A stretch of 64,000 nt of DNA, from contig OX638369.1 in the NCBI GenBank assembly GCA_951812925.1, positions 18,505,329 through 18,569,328 on the forward strand. Reading direction: 5' to 3'. Shown here piece after piece: positions 44,761 to 56,361 of this stretch. The translations under genes and the position numbers were made by a program. Numbering within the stretch: position 1 is the first letter of the stretch; each line of letters starts with the position of its first letter. The notes below the pieces were generated by a model that searched no databases, was not told the DNA's origin, and was given only the letters and a program-made list of their open reading frames with translations. The stretch comes from Calliopum simillimum (taxonomy: Eukaryota; Arthropoda; Insecta; Diptera; Lauxaniidae).

Positions 44761-45244
44761 TGCGTTTATTAACACTCTCAACTTCGCCGCGACGCCTCAG
44801 TAGCAATTCGACGTCGTGAATTCTTTTGTGTTCTGCCGCATTGCGTAGCGACAGAATCAGTCTCCGTCCTAACTGCAAATTCACCGCAGAGCTTCTTCGT
44901 AAGCTGCTCTCTTTCTTTACTGCATGCATCGCATTTGATCGCACCGGCCGCAACTCATCTTTTTCAACAATACATTATCAAACGCATATAACTAAGTAGT
45001 AACAACTCCAGATTCTGTCGACGTTCGCATTAGTCCACAACGCTTTTAATAGCAGCAGCGGCATATAACGTCAACTTCTGTTCAAATTTCTTGTCATTGT
45101 TTCGACATTTAAGTGACGTACATCGGCGCCTGCTTTACATAGTAAAATCGAAATTTCTGCACACCTACAATAAGCGCAGTCAAATTTCACACACACACAC
45201 CGTTTGTTACATCATAAATTCTCTCAGCTTTTAAGCACTGCATC

Positions 45245-48200
45245 ATGGCAACAGATGAAAAAGAAACCGACTCTGTTCAAACAGCTAACGCAGCATCCGC
45301 AGCTTCAAATTTCTCACTTACTCTCACATTAGCAGATCTTAAGGCCACCCGTCGCACATCAAAGGCATCAATGTCACGCATATTGTCATATGTAGATTCT
45401 AACACCATGACTCACGAAGAGTTGGAGTGTCGGTTGGGGTTGTTAGAATCATATTATAAGTTATGCTCTGATACTCAATATCGCATTGAGCGCCGTGAGA
45501 ATGATGAAACGGGTCGTATAGAAATTGAAGACATTTATGTAAAAGCAAAATCAAAGATTTTGACACTTCTAGGCAGTGAACGTCCGTCTTCGTTCAACAA
45601 TACTATTCTTGTACCAAGTCGCGCGCCACCTGCCACATCAATTAGTTTACTACCATCATTAAATTTACCGAAATTTTCCGGAAAATATGCAGATTACAAA
45701 TCGTTTACAAACTCATTCGATCGGTTAGTGCATGAAAACACCAGTATTTGCACAACTGAAAAATTCAATCTCTTATTGCAATGCCTTGCAGGGCAAGCTC
45801 ATGACGCAGTGGCAGCTTTTACAAACAGTGAAGACAATTATGAGAAGGCTAGAAAACGGTTGAGTGAATTGTATGATAACGATGCTCTCATATTTGCAGA
45901 CCATTTATCGGAACTATTTAATTTACAACAAGTGAATAAGCCCACGCATTCAACATTACGTTCAGTGGTTGATAAAGTGTCCACAATTTATAGTGCACTA
46001 CAATCAATTGGTGATGCGAAACAAATTTGTGATTCCCTCGTAATTCGTATAATCATGTCAAAATTAGATCGCGATACATACATGAAGTGGAATGAGCATT
46101 GTGATTTTAAAGCATTACCAAAGTGGTCTGAATGTAATGACTTTTTAGATAGGCGCTGCCAACGTTTAGAAGCGTCAAAAGTTCACATCGCAAGTGACGT
46201 TGTACGTAAGGTGCGATACACGGCAAATTCATTGGCCACTAGTGTTGGGCCAACGTGCACAATATGTAAAGGAAATAATCATTCCATTTATCGATGTAAA
46301 ATATTTGCTGATTTCTCAGTCAAACAGCGAATCGATAAAATAAAGCAATTAAAACTTTGTGGTAATTGTCTTAGTGCCGGACATCTTCAATTTAAGTGTG
46401 GATCTAAAACTACATGCAAGGTTTGTCAACAACGACACCACACTTTATTACATGACAACCAGTCAACTCAATCAGCGATTCATGAGCCTGAAACTCCTGC
46501 AGCAGTGTCACATCAACAGTCATCATTGCAAGTTCCAGTCATACTCGCTACTGCTAGCATTCTGGTTAAAGGTAGTACAGGTGAATATTATTGCGCAAAG
46601 GCATTACTTGACAGCTGCTCTCAGGTGAGTTTAATGAGAGAAGAGTTTGCACAGGCCCTGAGTCTAAAATTTATGCGAAATCATTTTCAAATCGATGGAA
46701 TAAATAATTCAAAAACTACAATAAAATTTTCTACCCATGCAGTCTTTCGCTCAAGAGTAACTGAATATGAAGCATCACTTGAATTTCTAATTGTTCCCAT
46801 AGTCTCTAGTTACAGCCCAAGCTTTGATTTTTCTAAGATGAACTTGGAAATTCCAGAGGATGTTGATCTCGCTGACCCAGACTTCACAAAAAATCAGAAA
46901 ATAGACATTCTATTGGGAGGCGAATTATTTTTTGAGCTACTCGCAAGTGGTCAAATTAAATTGCAGAGAGGACAACCTATGCTTCAAAATTCATGCCTTG
47001 GATGGCTAGTTGTTGGCACTTGTGCTACCGGAAATTGTCAATCTATTCAACGTTCTCGTGTTACACTCACTACAACTACATTAGATGATGCTATTCAACG
47101 ATTTTGGCAACTTGAAGAGATTCAGTGTCAACCTTCCAAATTAACTGAAGAGCAACAGCAATGTGAGCAGTTTTACGACAAGACCGTCTCAATTCATTCA
47201 TCTAATCGGATCATGGTAAGATTACCATTCAAGTCAAGTCCTCAAAATCTGGGAAAATCATACACTGCAGCTCTCAGGAGATTTTATTCACTGGAACGCC
47301 GCTTGTCCAAAGATGTTTCAATCAAGACGCAGTACATTGCTTTCATGCGTGAATATACAGATTTGAAGCACATGCACCTAATCGACAAAATAAACCATGC
47401 TGAGCCACATTACTACATTCCCCACCACCATGTGCTGAGGCCAGAAAGCACAACAACTAAGTTACGAGTTGTCTTCGACGCCTCAAATAAAACTGACTCG
47501 CAAATTTCTCTCAACAATATATTGATGGTTGGGCCAACTATCCAACATGATTTATTTACTCAGTTGCTGCGCTTTCGTTCACGTAAATTTGGTCTTACAG
47601 CTGATGTGACTAAAATGTATCGGCAGGTCATCATGCATCCTGATGATCACAAGTTCCAGTTAATATTATGGAGAGAAGATGAAACTCAACCCGTTAATAC
47701 ATACGCACTAAGCACTGTGACGTATGGTACATCAGCTGCGCCGTACCTCGCTATTCGAAGTCTTCAATTCGCCGCTCAAAAATGTATTCGCACTCATCCA
47801 GTCGGTTCTCAAGTCGTTCTCAACGATTTTTATGTTGACGATATGCTGAGTGGTGCAAGTACATACGAGGAATTAAGCCGCATTTATTCAGAAACTACAG
47901 CTGTGCTGGAAAAGAGTGGTTTTCAGCTAGCTAAATGGCACACCAACCATCCAAGTTTTTTGCAATCACAAGAACCAGATGTGTCTCTGAAAACTATAAA
48001 AACATCTGAAGACAGTGTTGTAAGTACATTGGGGATTCAATGGGATTCATATACCGACGAGTTTATATTTCATTATAAACCTAATAAAGAATTTTCGACA
48101 TGCACTAAGCGTTCAATATTAGCTCAGTCGGCGTCACTGTTTGACCCCTTGGGCTTAGTATCTCCAGTCACAATACGTGCAAAGATTTTACTTCAAAAAT

Positions 48201-50380
48201 TATGGCTGCTTAAGTGTGCTTGGGATGACATCGTGTCTGAAGATATTCAGATTGCATGGAAGGCGATAGTAAAGGATTTACACAACATATATCAGGTACC
48301 AATCCCACGGTTCCTTCTTAAATCTCGTGTGCACGATGTTCAGGTGCATGCATTTTGCGATGCATCCATGCAAGCTTATGGATGTGTATTTTATATCCGT
48401 AGCGTTTTAAATGATAATGTTACAGTACAGCTGATGGCCTCCAAATCCAGAGTGGCACCGCTCAAAACGCAAACGCTGCCGAGGCTAGAATTGTGCGGAG
48501 CACATCTTTTAGCAAAGTTGTGGCAAAAAATTCAACCTGATATAATATTTCCGTTCCGGATGGTTTACTTTTGGACCGATTCACAAATCGTGCTCCACTG
48601 GCTCAAAACTCATCCATCAACTTTATCAACTTTTGTCAGCAATAGAGTTGCTGATGTGCAAGAGATGACGTCTAATGCTTCGTGGCATCACGTTCCATCA
48701 TGCGATAACCCAGCTGACCTCGTGTCAAGAGGTGCATCCATTGAAGATCTTCGAAATTCATCATGGGTACACGGGCCCAACTTTTTACATCAAACAAACA
48801 AGTCTTGGCCAGAAAAAACAATTGATTTAGCTGATAATGAACATCTTCAGATCGAAAAGCGGAAAACCGGTCATGTTTGTAATGTACAGATGCCTGCCTT
48901 GCTATCTGTGGTTCATAACTGCAGCAGTTATCCAAAGCTGTTGCGTCGCATTGCTTACGTCATCCGCTTCATTGAAATTAAATGTAGACATCGCAAGTTC
49001 CCGCCAAATCTTACGTCAGAAGAAATAAATAAATCTCGTATTTTGGTGATTTCTTTAGTTCAACAATATCATTTCAGTCAAGAAATGAGTGAACTCCAAA
49101 AGAATGACAATGTTTGTGGTAAGCTAAGATCTCTCACGCCTTTTCTTGAAGTAATTGCAGGTGTTAACATCATACGTGTTGGAGGTCGATTGTACAACGC
49201 TGATATACCAGTCGATGCTAGACACCCAATCTTGCTTCCTAAAGATGATCCATTCACTCAAAATTTGATGAGGTATTATCACACAACCAATTACCACGCT
49301 GGCCCAAAGGCCCTTATCGCCATAACAAGACAACAATTTTGGATCGTCAATGGTCGTCAACTCGCAGCAAAAATTGTCAACAACTGCATTCATTGCATCA
49401 AGTACAAGCCAAAACTAATGCAGCAAATCATGGGGCAGTTGCCAAAAGAGCGTGTCAATCCTAGTCGCCCATTCCAATATTGCGGAGTAGATTTTGGTGG
49501 GCCACTCCAAACTTATATCGGCATCCGAGGAAAGCGCCCGTACAAGTCTTACATCGCAATCTTTGTATGCTTCGCTTCCAAGGCGGTTCATCTGGAAGCT
49601 GTCTCTGATCTTTCATCCAACAAGTTTATTGAAGCACTAAAACGCTTTATAGGTCGAAGAGGCATTCCCACAACCATATTTTGCGATAATGCGACTAACT
49701 TTGTTGGTGCGAATACAAAGTTGCGCCAGCTTCGTGATCAATTCTTTTCACAAGAACATTTAGATGACGTGCAATCATTCTGCGCACAACACGCAATGGA
49801 GTTTACATTCATACCCCCTCGAGCTCCACATTTCGGTGGCATTTGGGAGGCTGCCATCAAGGTCGCCAAAGGTCATTTACTTCGCACGCTGCCGCAAGCA
49901 AAATTTACGTATGAAGAGCTGTCCACAATTTTGATCGAAATCGAGGCGGTGATGAACGCACGACCGATTGCATCGTTATCACCAAATCCAAATGATCTGG
50001 AGGTACTCACACCCAGTCACTTCTTGATCGGATCATCGCTAAAAGCCATCCCAGAACCAGTAAATTTCACAGATGACGTATCCACGTTGCAGCGTTGGCA
50101 GCGGATAAATGCAATTAAATGTCAGTTTTGGCAGCGGTGGCACAGAGAGTATCTACACGAATTGCAAAATAGAGCCTGCTGGACTTCTCAAAAACAAAAT
50201 CTCGAAATTGGTACGATGGTCCTGATCCATGATGACAGCCTTCCCCCAATGGCCTGGTGTGTAGGACGAGTAAATGCAACTTTCAAAGGTATTGATGGCA
50301 ACGTGCGAGTAGCCGAGATAAAAACATCGAAAGGTATCATCAAACGACCAATAGTCAAACTCGCTCCTCTTCTTCATTGA
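45245..50380 (+). CDS. BEL/Pao gag-pol polyprotein, 1711 codons, intact
   Basis: Domains in order: DUF1759 gag-like region about 139-290; two CCHC knuckles (Cys338-x2-Cys341-x4-His346-x4-Cys351 and Cys372-x2-Cys375-x4-His380-x4-Cys385) and a third finger from Cys391; aspartic protease (DUF1758) about 445-590 with Asp457-Ser-Cys; reverse transcriptase about 720-890 with Asp787 and Tyr-Val-Asp-Asp at 863-866; RNase H-like region with Asp1039; integrase with zinc-binding His1346/His1351 and Cys1381/Cys1384 and a D,D,E triad at Asp1416, Asp1481 and Glu1535; and the DUF5641 tail about 1605-1705 typical of Pao/BEL. The ATG at 45245 is the first in this frame after the leader. There are no stops or shifts. 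Gag and pol are one frame, so one polyprotein is cut by its protease. It would copy the element's RNA in cytoplasmic particles and integrate the DNA. Confidence 0.97.
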   Translation: MATDEKETDSVQTANAASAASNFSLTLTLADLKATRRTSKASMSRILSYVDSNTMTHEELECRLGLLESYYKLCSDTQYRIERRENDETGRIEIEDIYVKAKSKILTLLGSERPSSFNNTILVPSRAPPATSISLLPSLNLPKFSGKYADYKSFTNSFDRLVHENTSICTTEKFNLLLQCLAGQAHDAVAAFTNSEDNYEKARKRLSELYDNDALIFADHLSELFNLQQVNKPTHSTLRSVVDKVSTIYSALQSIGDAKQICDSLVIRIIMSKLDRDTYMKWNEHCDFKALPKWSECNDFLDRRCQRLEASKVHIASDVVRKVRYTANSLATSVGPTCTICKGNNHSIYRCKIFADFSVKQRIDKIKQLKLCGNCLSAGHLQFKCGSKTTCKVCQQRHHTLLHDNQSTQSAIHEPETPAAVSHQQSSLQVPVILATASILVKGSTGEYYCAKALLDSCSQVSLMREEFAQALSLKFMRNHFQIDGINNSKTTIKFSTHAVFRSRVTEYEASLEFLIVPIVSSYSPSFDFSKMNLEIPEDVDLADPDFTKNQKIDILLGGELFFELLASGQIKLQRGQPMLQNSCLGWLVVGTCATGNCQSIQRSRVTLTTTTLDDAIQRFWQLEEIQCQPSKLTEEQQQCEQFYDKTVSIHSSNRIMVRLPFKSSPQNLGKSYTAALRRFYSLERRLSKDVSIKTQYIAFMREYTDLKHMHLIDKINHAEPHYYIPHHHVLRPESTTTKLRVVFDASNKTDSQISLNNILMVGPTIQHDLFTQLLRFRSRKFGLTADVTKMYRQVIMHPDDHKFQLILWREDETQPVNTYALSTVTYGTSAAPYLAIRSLQFAAQKCIRTHPVGSQVVLNDFYVDDMLSGASTYEELSRIYSETTAVLEKSGFQLAKWHTNHPSFLQSQEPDVSLKTIKTSEDSVVSTLGIQWDSYTDEFIFHYKPNKEFSTCTKRSILAQSASLFDPLGLVSPVTIRAKILLQKLWLLKCAWDDIVSEDIQIAWKAIVKDLHNIYQVPIPRFLLKSRVHDVQVHAFCDASMQAYGCVFYIRSVLNDNVTVQLMASKSRVAPLKTQTLPRLELCGAHLLAKLWQKIQPDIIFPFRMVYFWTDSQIVLHWLKTHPSTLSTFVSNRVADVQEMTSNASWHHVPSCDNPADLVSRGASIEDLRNSSWVHGPNFLHQTNKSWPEKTIDLADNEHLQIEKRKTGHVCNVQMPALLSVVHNCSSYPKLLRRIAYVIRFIEIKCRHRKFPPNLTSEEINKSRILVISLVQQYHFSQEMSELQKNDNVCGKLRSLTPFLEVIAGVNIIRVGGRLYNADIPVDARHPILLPKDDPFTQNLMRYYHTTNYHAGPKALIAITRQQFWIVNGRQLAAKIVNNCIHCIKYKPKLMQQIMGQLPKERVNPSRPFQYCGVDFGGPLQTYIGIRGKRPYKSYIAIFVCFASKAVHLEAVSDLSSNKFIEALKRFIGRRGIPTTIFCDNATNFVGANTKLRQLRDQFFSQEHLDDVQSFCAQHAMEFTFIPPRAPHFGGIWEAAIKVAKGHLLRTLPQAKFTYEELSTILIEIEAVMNARPIASLSPNPNDLEVLTPSHFLIGSSLKAIPEPVNFTDDVSTLQRWQRINAIKCQFWQRWHREYLHELQNRACWTSQKQNLEIGTMVLIHDDSLPPMAWCVGRVNATFKGIDGNVRVAEIKTSKGIIKRPIVKLAPLLH

Positions 50381-50403
50381 ACAATTCAACATTTTTTAAA
50401 TTG

Positions 50404-50418
50404 ATTCAAGGGGGCCGG
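50404..50418 (+). promoter_or_regulatory. Polypurine tract of the BEL element
   Basis: AAGGGGG at 50408-50414, with CCGGTA before the 3' LTR, is the likely plus-strand primer site. It is short and interrupted. Confidence 0.55.
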
Positions 50419-50420
50419 TA

Positions 50421-50765
50421 TGTTCGCTCATAAACTATTTCCATTAAACTCTAAATTCACTTAATCACTAATAATTAAGATTTCTAGTTTTGAGTATAAC
50501 TTCATAACGTAACTTTTCCAATAAGTCGTCTCTATTTTTCTCTCAATTATGTTTTTTAATATGAATACTAATTTCTCTTTATTTTTTGTGTTATGTTCTG
50601 CAATATACATATGGATAACTGTAACGTAGGCACATACATATACATATTGTAATATTCAATTGACATTGAAAATAAAAGTTCAGTTCTAATTAACCGGCAA
50701 AGAGTTCGGACATATATTAAATTCGTCTTTTTTATTTGTGCGAGATTTCGGTTAGTTAACCTACA
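50421..50765 (+). repeat. 3' LTR of the BEL element
   Basis: Same length and, by eye, same sequence as the 5' LTR. The host repeat resumes with GGGTATTTAATG. Confidence 0.95.
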
Positions 50766-50889
50766 GGGTATTTAATGTTTGGCCAGGCCAAATTTTACAC
50801 CCTTACTAGTTTTTTTTTTTTTTTTGATCAATTTTTGAATAATTATAAAATGTCTCAGAAAATTCTGAAAAAAAACACATATTTCTTAG

Positions 50890-51110
50890 CCGATTCCATA
50901 TACACTCTTTTCGTAAGATGCTTTGTTTGTTTCTACTACTGAAAAAACCATTGTACGGCACACTATATTTTCAATAACTTTTGAACCAATATCGATTACC
51001 CCAATATTTTTCTCAGATATAGTTTCTAGACATGTGGAGAACGCCCACATTTTTTTTATAATTTGCTCAGCGGCGGAGAAGTTGCTTGAATTTTTCTATA
51101 TATCCCCTTT
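50890..51110 (+). repeat. Right inverted copy of the 210-bp flanking repeat
   Basis: It mirrors 42630-42838, with GAACCAATATCGATTACCCC and TCTAGACATGTGGAGA as clear shared blocks. Divergence is moderate. Confidence 0.65.
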
Positions 51111-52940
51111 TTATAATAGTACTCAAATATTAAAACATTGATTTCTTTTCAAGTAGAATTTGATGTTCGCATGCTTACTGCAAACTTACAAAAATTCATT
51201 ATGTAAGCGCTTCTAAATTTATATGTGAAGAAGCGCTTTAAAAGTGCTTTCCCAAAAAGAGCTTGTTATTTTTCCACTTTGGGTATTAACGTGTACTAAA
51301 CAACAATTGCAATAAGTCATGCAACACTAACTTTTTCTCACATGTATTTGTTTGTTGTTGTCAACATTGTTATTGTTCTTGTTGTTGTTGTTGTTGTTAT
51401 TGTAGTCATTTTTAATTTAGTAACAACAAAATGTAGATCTGTACAACCCAAACGTAGTAACAATAAAATTTAAAATTGGTCACAGATTTTCTTGATAGTT
51501 TTCATTTTGGTTTTTTTTTTTACAAAAATTTCTGCCTGCTTAACAAAGTGGCTTAACTTTATCTGCGAGCAGTAAAATAATAAAATTTATGAAGACAACA
51601 TTTGTTTCAGTACAACCATCAAAAGGAGTTCCGGAGAGAATGCCTTGAAATACAGTAGGTATTCTGAGTAAGTACCAAAAAAAATCGCAGTCTAAAACAA
51701 AAAGACCAAAGATGAAGAAACCGAAAAATTTTTTTTGTTGTTCTTGAATAACTTTACTTGTATCTAGGTAAGTTATGGGAGTTGGTTTATCACTGCTCTA
51801 CATCTTTAGGTTGTCGAGGTAAAAAAAGTGACAGTCTGTTGATAATTGTTCCTTGTTCAATCCCGACCTCAGACGAAAACTTAAACTTTTCAATTGTTAT
51901 TTTATTTAATTTAAAATAAATTAAACATAGTCTGATGATGGTAACGTGGCGCTAACCGAAACATATGTCACCATAGCCATGTTTAGTAGTTTTTTCTCTT
52001 ATCCTAATTTTCATAATTTTCTATGTTGAAAAATTAATGGAATTTTCTATTCTTGCAAATAATGACTACAGTATATAGTAGATAGATTCCAGGGTTTTTT
52101 AGCATTTTTTTTTTTTTTTTTTTTTGTATTCTTCTAAAGTTAATATCTAATTCCACTATTTTTCCATAATTTTTTGAAAAAACTTATTCGAGTATATTTA
52201 AATTTGCTTTAAATATTCATATGTATTTCTCATGCTACAAAATAAACATATAAATTTGTATTACAGAAATAGATATCATAATTTTCGTACATACTTACCT
52301 ACTTACCAATTCTTTATGACTTTGGAAATAAATTCAACTCGACAAATCACAGCAATAATAATTCGCCTTAAAGAAAACAAATAAAGAAAAATACATATCA
52401 CATATCTTAGGGCTGGCTTAGTAACACCAGCTCTTATATAGTGGTGACAATCGTAGTAACACGCACCCACACACAGCAAAGCAGCACACGCATGCATACT
52501 CCTAATGACATCAACACTTCTGTATGGACAACAACGACAACCAACACATGAAGACGACTTTCATTCATTTTCATTGTAGATAAAACAAAAGTAAAAAAAA
52601 AATTTATATATTCACATAACACACAACTAAAGATAATAAATTTTACTTTAAGGGGGCGAAAGAGGAAGGTGGGTATTTGTCCCAACTCTCTATCTTTGTT
52701 TGTTTAAACATCGTCTTTCATTTTTCCCTTTCATTTGGTTGTAATCGGCCAATAAAATCCAAATCGAAACCAGATCAAGCATAAAATGTTGCTAGTGCAA
52801 ACGACGATTGCTGTCAACATTGTTGGTTGCTTGGTTGGTTGTTGTTTTCCAGCAGCAGCCTTAAAAATACACTAAAACAAATAGACAGATACCTAAATCT
52901 ATACATGTTTATTTACACAACATACATACCCAGTAGGAAC
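51111..52940. other. Non-coding stretch
   Basis: A GTTGTTGTTGTTGTTAT run (near 51380) and long T-runs (near 52105) occur. No gene was recognised. A 62-codon frame on the minus strand near 52303 looks random. Confidence 0.4.
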
Positions 52941-52949
52941 TGTAGCATG

Positions 52950-53765
52950 GATGACATTTTTAATATTGGACGTCTTGGCTCACATTTCTGGATAAAAGGT
53001 AGGCGTAAGCAGATAATGCCACGCCCTCTTTTTATGACATCGAAATATGTAAATTTCGCAAGCTATGCAAGATATTTTGATGAAATTTGGTAGGAAGCGG
53101 GTGATCTTGAATGCCATACATAGGTCAGAAAGTGGGAGTAAAAAGATGGGTGCCACGCCCACTTTTGAACGACGGAATATTTTTAAACGTTATATCTCGC
53201 AAACTATACTAGCTATTTTGATGAAATTTGGTAGGTTGATGCTGAGCTCCTCGAAAAGTAGACGTTATCACATAAGTGCCACGCCCACAATGCTAAGCCA
53301 TTATGCATATAAACAATATTTTATAATAACTAGAAACGCCCGTTGGTCAAAATTCGAACACAAATATATTAAATAATTTTAGTACTTTTTGGAAACTTTT
53401 AGTACTTTTCTTCGTGCTATTTGGTACGAAATAAAAAATCTCATTATTTATATAATTCCAGCGAAATATAAACAAAAGAAAAACCATGAAGTCGGTGCTA
53501 TGCTTTTTGTCTTTCTCTTTGTGCTTTATCCTTTTTTCAGTTCTCTGTGACCGTGAACTTTGTTGTTGTTAATATTGAAAAATTTGTATATAATTTTTCT
53601 TGGCTTAAAGTTAAAATATTAAATTAATTTTAACTTTCTGCACATCTACACACAAATTCCTTTCTAATGGTGTATAATTTATAGTCGTACTCCATTTCCA
53701 ACGTAGTAAAAAAAGATGGACAAGTTTTTGTCTTGCATTATAATATATTGATAAAGCTTAGCAAC
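52950..53765 (+). repeat. Interspersed repeat family K, copy 2 (uninterrupted)
   Basis: Two units with GCCACGCCC and TTTTGATGAAATTTGGTAGG precede the part shared with the other K copies: TTTGGTACGAAATAAAAAAT, CTTTTTGTCTTTCTCTTTGT, AAATTTGTATATAATTTTTC, and TTCCTTTCTAATGGTGTATA. It supplies empty sites for the foldback at 39341 and the MITE at 62542. Confidence 0.7.
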
Positions 53766-53769
53766 AATG

Positions 53770-55725
53770 TTTACAAACAATTTTGGAAAGCAATATTTAG
53801 CAGCAATGCTTACAAAAAATACATAACAAACATACGGAAGCAATGCTTAGCAACAATGTAAGCACATTCTGAAAATCTATCGGAAATTTTCAAAAAGTTC
53901 ATTAAAAACAGAAAGCCAAGCAAATTTCTATAACAACATTAAAATTCAGCTGGTAGTGCCAATCTAAAAGAAATGTTGCCGACTTCATTTCTTTATGTTG
54001 CCCGCTAATAAATGAAGCTTTTTATTTTCTGTTGAAGTAGAAAATGTTGTCGTATTTTCCTACCGGGTACTTATGCTTACATAGCTGCTCGCATAAAACT
54101 ATTGTTTATGCTTTTATTATCGATAAAAACAAAAACAACAGCATAAATATCAATAATAATATAAACAGCAAAAATGAAAATGACAGTAACACCAACAGCA
54201 ATAAGGATAAAAAAAGGACATAGACAAAAAAAACAAACACTACCCGTTGACAGCTTAAATGTTCAAAAATTTTTGGTTTTTCTTTTATTTCTTGGCCAAT
54301 TCCTATAGAAAAATTTCCTCTTATTCACATGAAATCGATGTGAATCGAAGGATAATACGAATTATATTCATTCCCTTTTTTTTCTGTCATTTAAGTCCTT
54401 GTTCTTGGCTGTTGTTTATTTTATTAACTTGGTCACTATGCATTTGACCTATTAGTGGATTAGGCCATGTTTATTTATGCTTTTTACTTAGCTCTCTCTT
54501 TTGTGGTCCTTTCAGATTTTCCGTTTTTTCATTTTTACTTGCAAGGATGTCCGGTTTTATGTCTATGGCAGAGCTTTAGGTGGTCCTTTTTATTGCCTCA
54601 AGTATTTATCATAAATTTCTTGTGTTGGCGCATTTCTCTTTTGGTTTATTTGTCAATGTCATAAATAAATACTAGATTAATACTCTCACAATCAGTTTCA
54701 GTGGTAAGATATTTCAAGGAAGATTTGTTAGAATTTCGAGAATTCGGTTTGAGTAAGTATTATAAACTTTATAACTCTTTAATTTGACATCTATAATTTT
54801 AACACTTTTCTTCTTTGGCAGCATTTTAATTTATTCATTGCATAATAAATAAAATTTGCATTTTTCCATAGAACTTTTTAAGTGAAAAATAATGTTTTCA
54901 TACAAAATGTCATTGGCATTTATTCGTTATGTGGTAAAAATAGCAATATTCTCATTCAAACTATAAACCTTGAATAAAGTCATCAACTATTAAACGGAAA
55001 AACCACCATATCTCTCTACCGTTGTTTTTTTGTGTGGTTTCATTTGAAAGCATTTTCTGTGACTGCCATAAGGGTTAACCTCACAATACAATGTCAACAA
55101 TTAATCAAATGTTAAAAAGCTATGAAAAAAAAAGGAAAATCGTTACAATTTCTCTCTTAATTTTTATTGGAAAAACTTTTTCATATCAGAAGGATTTCGC
55201 TACAGTTATTAAATAAACAAAATTATTTCATATACCATTTCATTATGTGCACGTTGTAGTCAAATGTCAAATTGATATGTTACATTTTATTGACATATTG
55301 TAGGTAAAGTGTTAATTTTTCAATACCTACTTATTTGAAAGACCAATGTTTCAGTCATAATGTGGGAACTATTTTTTTTTCTTTAGTTCTTCTAGGATAT
55401 AAAAGGATATACAGGGTTTTCTGACTTGTTTTACAAAAAAAAAATAATTTCTTGGGTCACCCTAGCGTTTTAGAGAAATTTTTTTTTACAAAAAAACAGT
55501 GTATTTGGTTATAAATGTTTAAAAGGATTCTGTGAAGTTCTACACCTTTAAAGTTGATAAGTAAATTTTTTCCTATTTTTTTTAATTTGGTGGCAATTTA
55601 AGTATCAAAAAGGTTCTATTAACATACCTTTTTTTAATATTTTTTCGAGTCCCCGTTAAATTTCCTTATATTCGGTAGTACATATTTTAAACCAATTTTT
55701 ATACGCTACAAAATCCTAAAAAATC
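53770..55725. other. Non-coding stretch
   Basis: Phrases such as GCAATGCTTAGCAACAATG recur near 53760-53870. Otherwise nothing was recognised. Short Phe-rich frames near 54259-54664 follow T-rich DNA and are not convincing. Confidence 0.4.
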
Positions 55726-55729
55726 ACTT

Positions 55730-56235
55730 CAAGCGTATAGATATTATGACGAGGTCCTCTGTGTGAAGTTGGCCCTACTTTTGTGGAATTGCCCCATTAA
55801 AAAAGTTGTGCAGGGGTGAGCTCCACTTGTGCAACTTTGTGCTGTAATGGAAATAAAAATCGCTCAAAGGGTATAGTTTTTATGGGGAGGTCATTTGAGC
55901 CCTGCTTTCGTGGAATTTTCCAAAAAAAAAGAAAGTTGTGCTGGGCTGTGCTCCATTTGTGCTGCGTTACGACGTATTGGAAATTAAAATCGCTACAAGT
56001 GTAAATATTTTTTTTTGGGAAATTCTACAAAAGCAAAAGGACCTCCCCATAAAATCTATACCCTTGGAGCGATTTTTATTTCCAATACGGCACAACGCAG
56101 CACAAGTGGAGCACAGCGCAGCATAACTTTTCTTTTTGGGATATTTCACGAAAGCAGGGCCAACTTCGCCCGGAGGACCTCCCCATAAAAACTATACCCT
56201 TTGAGCAAAACTTTTTTTTTGGGGAAATTCCACAA
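55730..56235. repeat. Foldback built of tandem units
   Basis: Each arm carries about one and a half copies of a 150-bp unit with AAAATCGCTACAAG/AAAATCGCTCAAAGGGTATA, TATGGGGAGGTC, CCTGCTTTCGTGGAA and GTGCTCCACTTGTGCTGCG. The right arm (56010-56215) is the inverted version of the left. No coding content. Confidence 0.65.
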
Positions 56236-56361
56236 TATCAGCAATAACTTTACCCACATAACTTTGCCATCCATAGAGTGAATCCGTGCGTAACCGACCA
56301 AGATTTGACTTAATATCTCCGATATTTATGAAAAAGAGTGAAAAGTTAGTATTTGACATAC

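Larger units (their letters stand above)
43934..50765 (+). mobile_element. Complete BEL/Pao LTR retrotransposon
   Basis: Two 345-bp LTRs appear identical by eye, bounded by the 5-bp duplication GGGTA (43929-43933 and 50766-50770), the usual BEL length. A tRNA-type primer site follows the left LTR and a purine tract precedes the right one. One intact gag-pol frame lies between, with no env frame. Identical LTRs, an intact frame and a clean duplication point to a very recent insertion that may still be active. Confidence 0.97.
42893..50815 (+). repeat. Interspersed repeat family R, copy B, interrupted by BEL
   Basis: The left part (42893-43933) starts TTTTATACCCTACACCCAGG. The right part (50766-50815) is GGGTATTTAATGTTTGGC and onward. 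Removing the BEL element and one GGGTA restores the end seen in copy A at 23970. Five units of about 141 bp with GGGCGTGGCACCTCCCATAT lie at 43330-43900. No coding content. Confidence 0.8.

Noticed and set aside
48672..49393. Minus-strand frames inside the BEL gene
   Set aside because: They are shadows of the gag-pol frame.
54259..54664. Adjacent hydrophobic + strand frames resembling membrane segments
   Set aside because: They are Phe/Leu-rich because of T-rich DNA and have no splice-linked continuation.
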